A stretch of 5,669 nucleotides of DNA, from assembly GCA_023700825.1 (NCBI GenBank), contig JAMPYE010000311.1:1-5669 (forward strand). The letters are read 5' to 3'. The notes beneath the pieces were generated by a model. It was not told where the DNA came from. It worked only from the letters and a program-made list of their open reading frames with translations, and did no database searches. Positions within the stretch are counted from its first letter, which is position 1; the number at the start of each line of letters is the position of its first letter. The translations under genes were made by a program, and so were the position numbers. This document shows, one piece after another, positions 1 to 5,669 of the stretch. The DNA is from Thermoanaerobaculia bacterium. Its GTDB lineage: Bacteria; Acidobacteriota; Thermoanaerobaculia; Gp7-AA8.

Positions 1-592
1 AAGCGGCGCGCACGTTCATGTTTGCGTCGATGATCTTCCACACCGCGTCGACTCCCCGCTTCGAGATGCTCGAGAAGGGGATCAGCGCGTCGGGGTCGAT
101 CTGCATCGCGGTCGCGATCGCGCGGCGGCTCTTCGCGAGCTCGTTGCCGGAGAGCTTGTCCGATTTCGTCATCACGATGACGACCCCCACGCCGGCCGAG
201 CGCGCGAGATCGAGCATCATCGCGTCTTCGTCGGTCGGCTCGCGCCGCGCGTCGAGCAGGAGGAAGAGCGCCCCGAGCGACTGCGCCTCGGCGAAGAAGC
301 CATCCATCAGCTCGGCCCACTCCCCGCGCGTCGTCTTCGACACCTTCGCGTAGCCGTAGCCGGGAAGGTCGACGAGGTGGATCTTCTCGTTGACGATGTA
401 GTACTGCACCGCCTGCGTCTTCCCGGGAGTCGAGCTCACGCGCGCGACACCTTTGCGATTCAGCAGCGTGTTGATGAGCGTCGACTTGCCGACATTCGAC
501 CGGCCAACGAAGGCGAACTGCGGCCTGCCGTCGCGTACGAAATCCGCGGGGCTATAGGCGGCACGGTGAAATTCGACCGATCGAACCTGCAT
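1..592 (-). CDS. engB: EngB/YsxC (YihA) ribosome-assembly GTPase, 3' end cut off by window edge
   Basis: This is a TRAFAC-class GTPase of the EngB family, which acts in the cytoplasm in late assembly of the large ribosomal subunit. Reading the minus strand from the ATG at 592 gives 197 codons without a stop before the window ends. Families of this type are about 195-210 residues, so only a short C-terminal piece is missing. The G motifs are all visible: G1 GRSNVGKS at residues 30-37, the G2 region STPGKTQ at 54-60 with its conserved threonine, G3 DLPGYGYA at 75-82 (an EngB signature), G4 TKSD at 142-145 and G5 FSS at 173-175. The start is supported by GGAG four bases upstream and by the family-typical N-terminus. 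It follows lon in the same direction after 312 bases, so it may have its own promoter. The family call is very secure; the exact stop is not visible. Confidence 0.96.
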   Translation of the reverse strand, partial: MQVRSVEFHRAAYSPADFVRDGRPQFAFVGRSNVGKSTLINTLLNRKGVARVSSTPGKTQAVQYYIVNEKIHLVDLPGYGYAKVSKTTRGEWAELMDGFFAEAQSLGALFLLLDARREPTDEDAMMLDLARSAGVGVVIVMTKSDKLSGNELAKSRRAIATAMQIDPDALIPFSSISKRGVDAVWKIIDANMNVRAA

Positions 593-768
593 GGCGCTCC
601 GTCTGCTTGTGGGTTGGATTCAAGTCCCGGTGAAACTATCCCCGGGTTCAGGGTTTGGACATGTTGCTCGAGAGGGGCTCAGTTTACGCGGGAAAGGCCG
701 AAGTTAGAACGGTGAACGTTGAAATGTGAATCCAGAAACGAGCCCTGGGACTCCATTTCCGGGTTCTG

Positions 769-796
769 AATACAACGTCTTACGTTCTCAATTCAA
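769..796 (-). promoter_or_regulatory. possible sigma70-type promoter for engB
   Basis: On the minus strand TTGAAT (791-796) and TGTATT (769-774) are separated by 16 bases, each matching the sigma70 consensus at four of six positions. The spacer contains a short dyad, AACGT and ACGTT separated by three bases (774-786). The leader to the engB ATG would be about 170 bases, which is long. It lies in the most AT-rich part of the spacer. This rests on pattern matching alone. Confidence 0.3.
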
Positions 797-831
797 TCGT
801 TTCCCTGCGCATCCGAGATCCTCCCGGGCGC

Positions 832-862
832 CCGGCGAAGGCCGGCGAGGCAGGAAGCCTCG
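832..862 (-). terminator. two tandem hairpins behind lon, possible transcript 3' end
   Basis: Two perfect stem-loops abut each other. One pairs CGAGGC with GCCTCG over a five-base loop (846-862); the other pairs CCGGC with GCCGG over a four-base loop (832-845). They begin 43 bases past the lon stop. Neither is followed by a T-run on the minus strand, so a classical intrinsic terminator is not shown. They may protect the lon mRNA end or act with Rho. The pairing is seen directly; the role is inferred. Confidence 0.35.
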
Positions 863-904
863 GCGTTCTTCGTCGTGGGGTGGTCTTCGGGTCGCGGGCG
901 CCGG

Positions 905-3307
<2,403 letters not shown>

Positions 3308-3324
3308 TTTCGGGTCGACAATCA

Positions 3325-3356
3325 CGCTCCCGCGCGGCGACGGCCGCGGGGGAGCG
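3325..3356 (-). promoter_or_regulatory. strong hairpin in the clpX-lon spacer, over the lon translation start region
   Basis: On the minus strand a seven-base arm CGCTCCC pairs with GGGAGCG and an inner CGCGGC pairs with GCCGCG. They are separated by one C-C mismatch and closed by a four-base loop, giving 13 base pairs in total. The 3' arm contains GGGAG, the only Shine-Dalgarno-like sequence near lon, and its last base is the first base of the alternative GTG start. No T-run follows, so it does not look like an intrinsic terminator. It could limit lon translation, mark an RNA processing site or stabilise the downstream mRNA. The structure is read from the sequence; the role is inferred. Confidence 0.6.
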
Positions 3357-3379
3357 CAGAAAGAGTTGCGCGAGGCGGC

Positions 3380-4630
<1,251 letters not shown>

Positions 4631-4640
4631 CGGGCAGGTT

Positions 4641-4646
4641 TCCTCC
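4641..4646 (-). promoter_or_regulatory. clpX ribosome binding site
   Basis: GGAGGA on the minus strand lies ten bases before the clpX ATG. It is the strongest Shine-Dalgarno in the window and fixes the clpX start. The promoter upstream would give a leader of only about 20 bases. Confidence 0.85.
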
Positions 4647-4657
4647 GGATCAAAACA

Positions 4658-4686
4658 ATTCTTGCCCTCCCGTGCGGGAGTGTCAA
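4658..4686 (-). promoter_or_regulatory. clpX promoter, sigma70-type
   Basis: A perfect -35 TTGACA (4681-4686) is separated by exactly 17 bases from AAGAAT (4658-4663), which matches the -10 consensus at four of six positions. Transcription would start near 4651, giving a short leader that contains the strong ribosome binding site. It does not resemble the classical sigma32 heat-shock promoter. It would drive clpX and, with no clear terminator between them, lon. Confidence 0.7.
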
Positions 4687-4689
4687 GAA
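4659..4689 (-). promoter_or_regulatory. two-part dyad overlapping the clpX promoter, candidate operator
   Basis: Nested inverted arms cover the promoter. The inner pair CTCCCG/CGGGAG (4675-4680 and 4667-4672) has a two-base centre and lies inside the 17-base spacer. The outer pair TTCTTG/CAAGAA (4684-4689 and 4659-4664) overlaps the -35 and -10 boxes. The arms are separated by three bases on one side and two on the other, giving twelve pairs in all. Its spacing does not fit CIRCE (HrcA), HAIR (HspR) or CtsR sites. As RNA it could also fold as a stem followed by TTGTTTT, so a terminator for clpP transcripts is an alternative reading. Confidence 0.5.
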
Positions 4690-4718
4690 ACGCCCACTTC
4701 GCCCTGACGGAACCTTCG

Positions 4719-4743
4719 CCCCTCGGCGTTCATTCCGGAGGGG
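4719..4743 (-). repeat. small bulged hairpin upstream of the clpX promoter
   Basis: CCCCT plus CGG pairs with CCG plus AGGGG, with one bulged base and an eight-base loop, about 30 bases upstream of the clpX -35 box. No T-run follows on the minus strand. It may be part of the clpP transcript's 3' region. No function can be assigned. Confidence 0.35.
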
Positions 4744-4880
4744 AAATGGGCGGGTGAGCGGGACAGACTCAGGTAACAGTCTCGCATTCCCGGTTCGTCA
4801 TTCTTCGCTCCGTTTCGCCGGTTTTCATGCGGCTTCCGAAACCGAAATGTCGAATGAAGAGCGAGAGAGAAGAGGCAGCG

Positions 4881-4890
4881 GGGGGCCCCC
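4881..4890. repeat. G5C5 palindrome next to the large inverted repeat
   Basis: A perfect ten-base palindrome, five G then five C, with a sixth G just before it. It partly overlaps the left outer arm of the inverted repeat that follows. It marks an abrupt change from GC-rich to AT-rich sequence and may be an edge of the repeat element. Confidence 0.5.
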
Positions 4891-4979
4891 AATCACAAAT
4901 CGTTAAATCGCTAAATCTCGTCGTCGAGGCAGAGACTTAACGATTTAACGAATTAGCGATTTAACGATTCGAGATTGGG
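4888..4979. repeat. long AT-rich inverted repeat just behind clpP
   Basis: A perfect 17-base arm AATCGTTAAATCGCTAA (4898-4914) is repeated in inverted form at 4953-4969. It is flanked, after a three-base mismatch, by a second pair of seven-base arms, CCCAATC (4888-4894) and GATTGGG (4973-4979). The loop is 38 bases and carries a small CTCG/CGAG stem (4917-4928). The right edge is 17 bases from the clpP stop. Its AT content is quite unlike the rest of the window. No T-run follows, so it is not a classical terminator. It may be a dispersed REP- or MITE-like element or an mRNA 3'-end stabiliser; which one cannot be told from one copy. Confidence 0.8.
4937..4968 (+). repeat. four tandem octamers, consensus TTAACGAT
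   Basis: Four head-to-tail octamers fit the consensus TTAACGAT. Units 1 and 4 are perfect, unit 2 ends in A and unit 3 has G at its fourth base. The last two units make up the right arm of the inverted repeat; the left arm (4898-4914) holds two more units in opposite orientation. The array looks as if it arose by duplication of an 8- or 16-base unit. Confidence 0.75.
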
Positions 4980-4996
4980 AGGCGCCGCCGCGCGAA

Positions 4997-5584
4997 TCAA
5001 TCCCGCCGGTTCATCACCTGGTCGACGATGCCGTACTCTACGGCGTCGACGGCGTTGAGGATGTAGTCGCGGTCGGTGTCGTTGTTGATCTTGTCGACCG
5101 GCTGGCCGGTGTGGTCGGCGAGGATCTGGTTGAGGCGCTGGCGCATGCGCATGATGTCCTTCGCGTGGATGTCGATCTCGCTCGCCTGCCCGCCGAGGCC
5201 GTACATGAGCGGCTGGTGGATCAGGACGCGCGAGTTCGGCAGCGCGTAGCGCTTGCCCTTCGTCCCCGACGCGAGCAACACGGCGGCCATCGAGGCGGCC
5301 TGGCCGATGCAGATCGTGGCGACGTTCGGCTTGACGTACTGCATGACGTCGTAGATCGCCATGCCGGCGGTGATCGATCCGCCCGGGGAGTTGATGTAGA
5401 GCCAGATGTCCTTCTCGGGGTTTTCGGCCTCGAGGAAGAGCATCTGCGCGGTGATGACGTTGGCGACCTGGTCCTCGATCGGCTGCCCGAGGATGATCAC
5501 GTTGTCCTTCAGGAGGCGCGAGTAAATGTCGTAGGAACGCTCGCCGCGGCTCGTCTGCTCGACTACGTACGGAATCAGCACCAT
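4997..5584 (-). CDS. clpP: ClpP, ATP-dependent Clp protease proteolytic subunit
   Basis: ClpP is the serine peptidase (family S14) that forms a double-heptamer barrel and degrades proteins delivered by ClpX or another Clp ATPase. The 195-residue product is full length. The catalytic triad is Ser98 (GQAASMA), His123 (LIHQPL) and Asp173 (DTDRDY). The oligomer-typical segments LYINSPGGSITAGMAIYD (63-79 region) and KRYALPNS (111-118) are present. The N-terminus, MVLIPYVVEQTSRGERSYD, lines up with Bacillus ClpP and lacks the long propeptide of E. coli. Compared with Bacillus ClpP there is one extra residue in the handle region, in the MYGLGGQ loop (127-133). The ATG at 5584 is preceded by AAAGGTG four bases upstream. 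It is separated from clpX by an unusually long spacer, so the two are probably not simply cotranslated. The call is secure. Confidence 0.98.
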   Translation of the reverse strand: MVLIPYVVEQTSRGERSYDIYSRLLKDNVIILGQPIEDQVANVITAQMLFLEAENPEKDIWLYINSPGGSITAGMAIYDVMQYVKPNVATICIGQAASMAAVLLASGTKGKRYALPNSRVLIHQPLMYGLGGQASEIDIHAKDIMRMRQRLNQILADHTGQPVDKINNDTDRDYILNAVDAVEYGIVDQVMNRRD

Positions 5585-5588
5585 GATG

Positions 5589-5595
5589 CACCTTT
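5589..5595 (-). promoter_or_regulatory. clpP ribosome binding site
   Basis: AAAGGTG on the minus strand lies four bases before the clpP ATG and fits a Shine-Dalgarno with one mismatch. It starts right at the foot of a stable hairpin (5597-5611), so the folding of that stem could affect its access. Confidence 0.55.
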
Positions 5596-5596
5596 C

Positions 5597-5611
5597 CGCC
5601 CCGACGGGGCG
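5597..5611 (-). promoter_or_regulatory. clpP leader hairpin next to the ribosome binding site
   Basis: CGCCCC pairs with GGGGCG over a three-base loop, giving a compact six-pair GC stem that ends one base before the Shine-Dalgarno. No T-run follows. It may set the efficiency of clpP translation or protect the 5' end of the mRNA; this is inference. Confidence 0.5.
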
Positions 5612-5617
5612 CTACCC

Positions 5618-5642
5618 GGACCGCCAAGCGCTTTCGCGGCCC
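5618..5642 (-). promoter_or_regulatory. second clpP leader hairpin
   Basis: On the minus strand GGGCCGC pairs with GCGGTCC, seven pairs including one G-U in RNA, around an eleven-base loop that holds the palindrome AAGCGCTT. It lies six bases upstream of the first leader hairpin. It could belong to the clpP leader or be the 3' end of an upstream gene lying outside the window. Confidence 0.4.
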
Positions 5643-5650
5643 CGTTCGAT

Positions 5651-5656
5651 ATCTTA
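5651..5656 (-). promoter_or_regulatory. possible clpP -10 box at the window edge
   Basis: TAAGAT on the minus strand matches the -10 consensus at four of six positions and would place the start near 5644, just before the two leader hairpins. The -35 region would fall beyond the window, so this cannot be confirmed. Confidence 0.25.
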
Positions 5657-5669
5657 CATCCGTGTGGCG

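Larger units (their letters stand above)
593..904. other. lon-engB intergenic region, no gene seen
   Basis: This 312-base spacer has no convincing coding region. Short frames crossing it are low-complexity and extend into lon out of frame. It is less GC-rich than the flanking genes in its middle part (about 690-800). It holds two adjacent hairpins behind lon, a possible minus-strand promoter for engB, and a weak five-pair stem (CCCGG at 626-630 with CCGGG at 642-646) in what would be the engB leader. I see no tRNA, no T-run terminator and no known riboswitch pattern. Confidence 0.7.
4631..4996. other. clpP-clpX intergenic region, regulatory and repeat-rich, no gene
   Basis: This 366-base spacer is long for a clpP-clpX junction. 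It holds no credible gene. From the clpP side to the clpX side it contains the AT-rich octamer inverted repeat, a G/C palindrome, a pyrimidine-rich, G-poor stretch on the minus strand (about 4850-4879), several weak stems (for example AGACT/AGTCT at 4765-4782 and CGGTTT/AAACCG at 4819-4844), a bulged hairpin at 4719-4743, and the clpX promoter and ribosome binding site. The pyrimidine-rich stretch could serve as a Rho loading site behind clpP, but this is inference. Confidence 0.75.

Noticed and set aside
4888..4979. CRISPR array reading of the octamer repeat
   Set aside because: Units are only eight bases, tandem without spacers, and no cas gene is present.
4888..4979. Intrinsic terminator for clpP
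   Set aside because: The stem is long enough, but it is AT-rich and the downstream strand is G/C-rich with no T-run, so the classical pattern is not met.
4953..5627. 224-codon minus-strand frame over clpP
   Set aside because: Out-of-frame reading of clpP with Arg/His-rich composition; clpP itself is unmistakable.

Overview
The window is GC-rich, and every protein gene in it lies on the minus strand. Read in the direction of transcription (high to low coordinates) the order is clpP, clpX, lon, then engB (ysxC/yihA), which runs off the left edge. This is a bacterial protein-quality-control cluster. The clpP-clpX-lon core, often preceded by tig, is widespread in bacteria, and lon followed by the ribosome-assembly GTPase engB is known from Bacillus-type and some other lineages. 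High GC, a ClpP without a long propeptide and a Lon of the LonA type suggest a GC-rich non-actinobacterial phylum such as Acidobacteriota or a deltaproteobacterial-type group. That placement is a guess from composition and gene order only.

Region by region: 5585-5669 is the clpP leader, with two GC-rich hairpins and a possible -10 box at the window edge. 4997-5584 is clpP with an intact Ser-His-Asp triad. 4631-4996 is a 366-base spacer holding a long AT-rich inverted repeat built from octamers, several smaller hairpins, and a good clpX promoter whose core is overlaid by a two-part dyad. 3380-4630 is complete clpX. 3308-3379 is a short spacer dominated by a strong hairpin just in front of lon. 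Lon follows to 905. 593-904 is a 312-base spacer with paired hairpins behind lon and a possible engB promoter. 1-592 is most of engB.

The proteins work together as follows. ClpX unfolds tagged or damaged proteins and threads them into the ClpP peptidase barrel. Lon does both jobs in one chain for misfolded and regulatory proteins. EngB is a GTPase needed for large ribosomal subunit assembly. All four look intact as far as they can be seen (engB is cut at its C-terminus), with all expected catalytic residues present.

I see no undescribed protein system here. The parts worth a second look are non-coding: the octamer-based inverted repeat behind clpP, the dyad over the clpX promoter, and the hairpin that buries the only Shine-Dalgarno-like sequence in front of lon.
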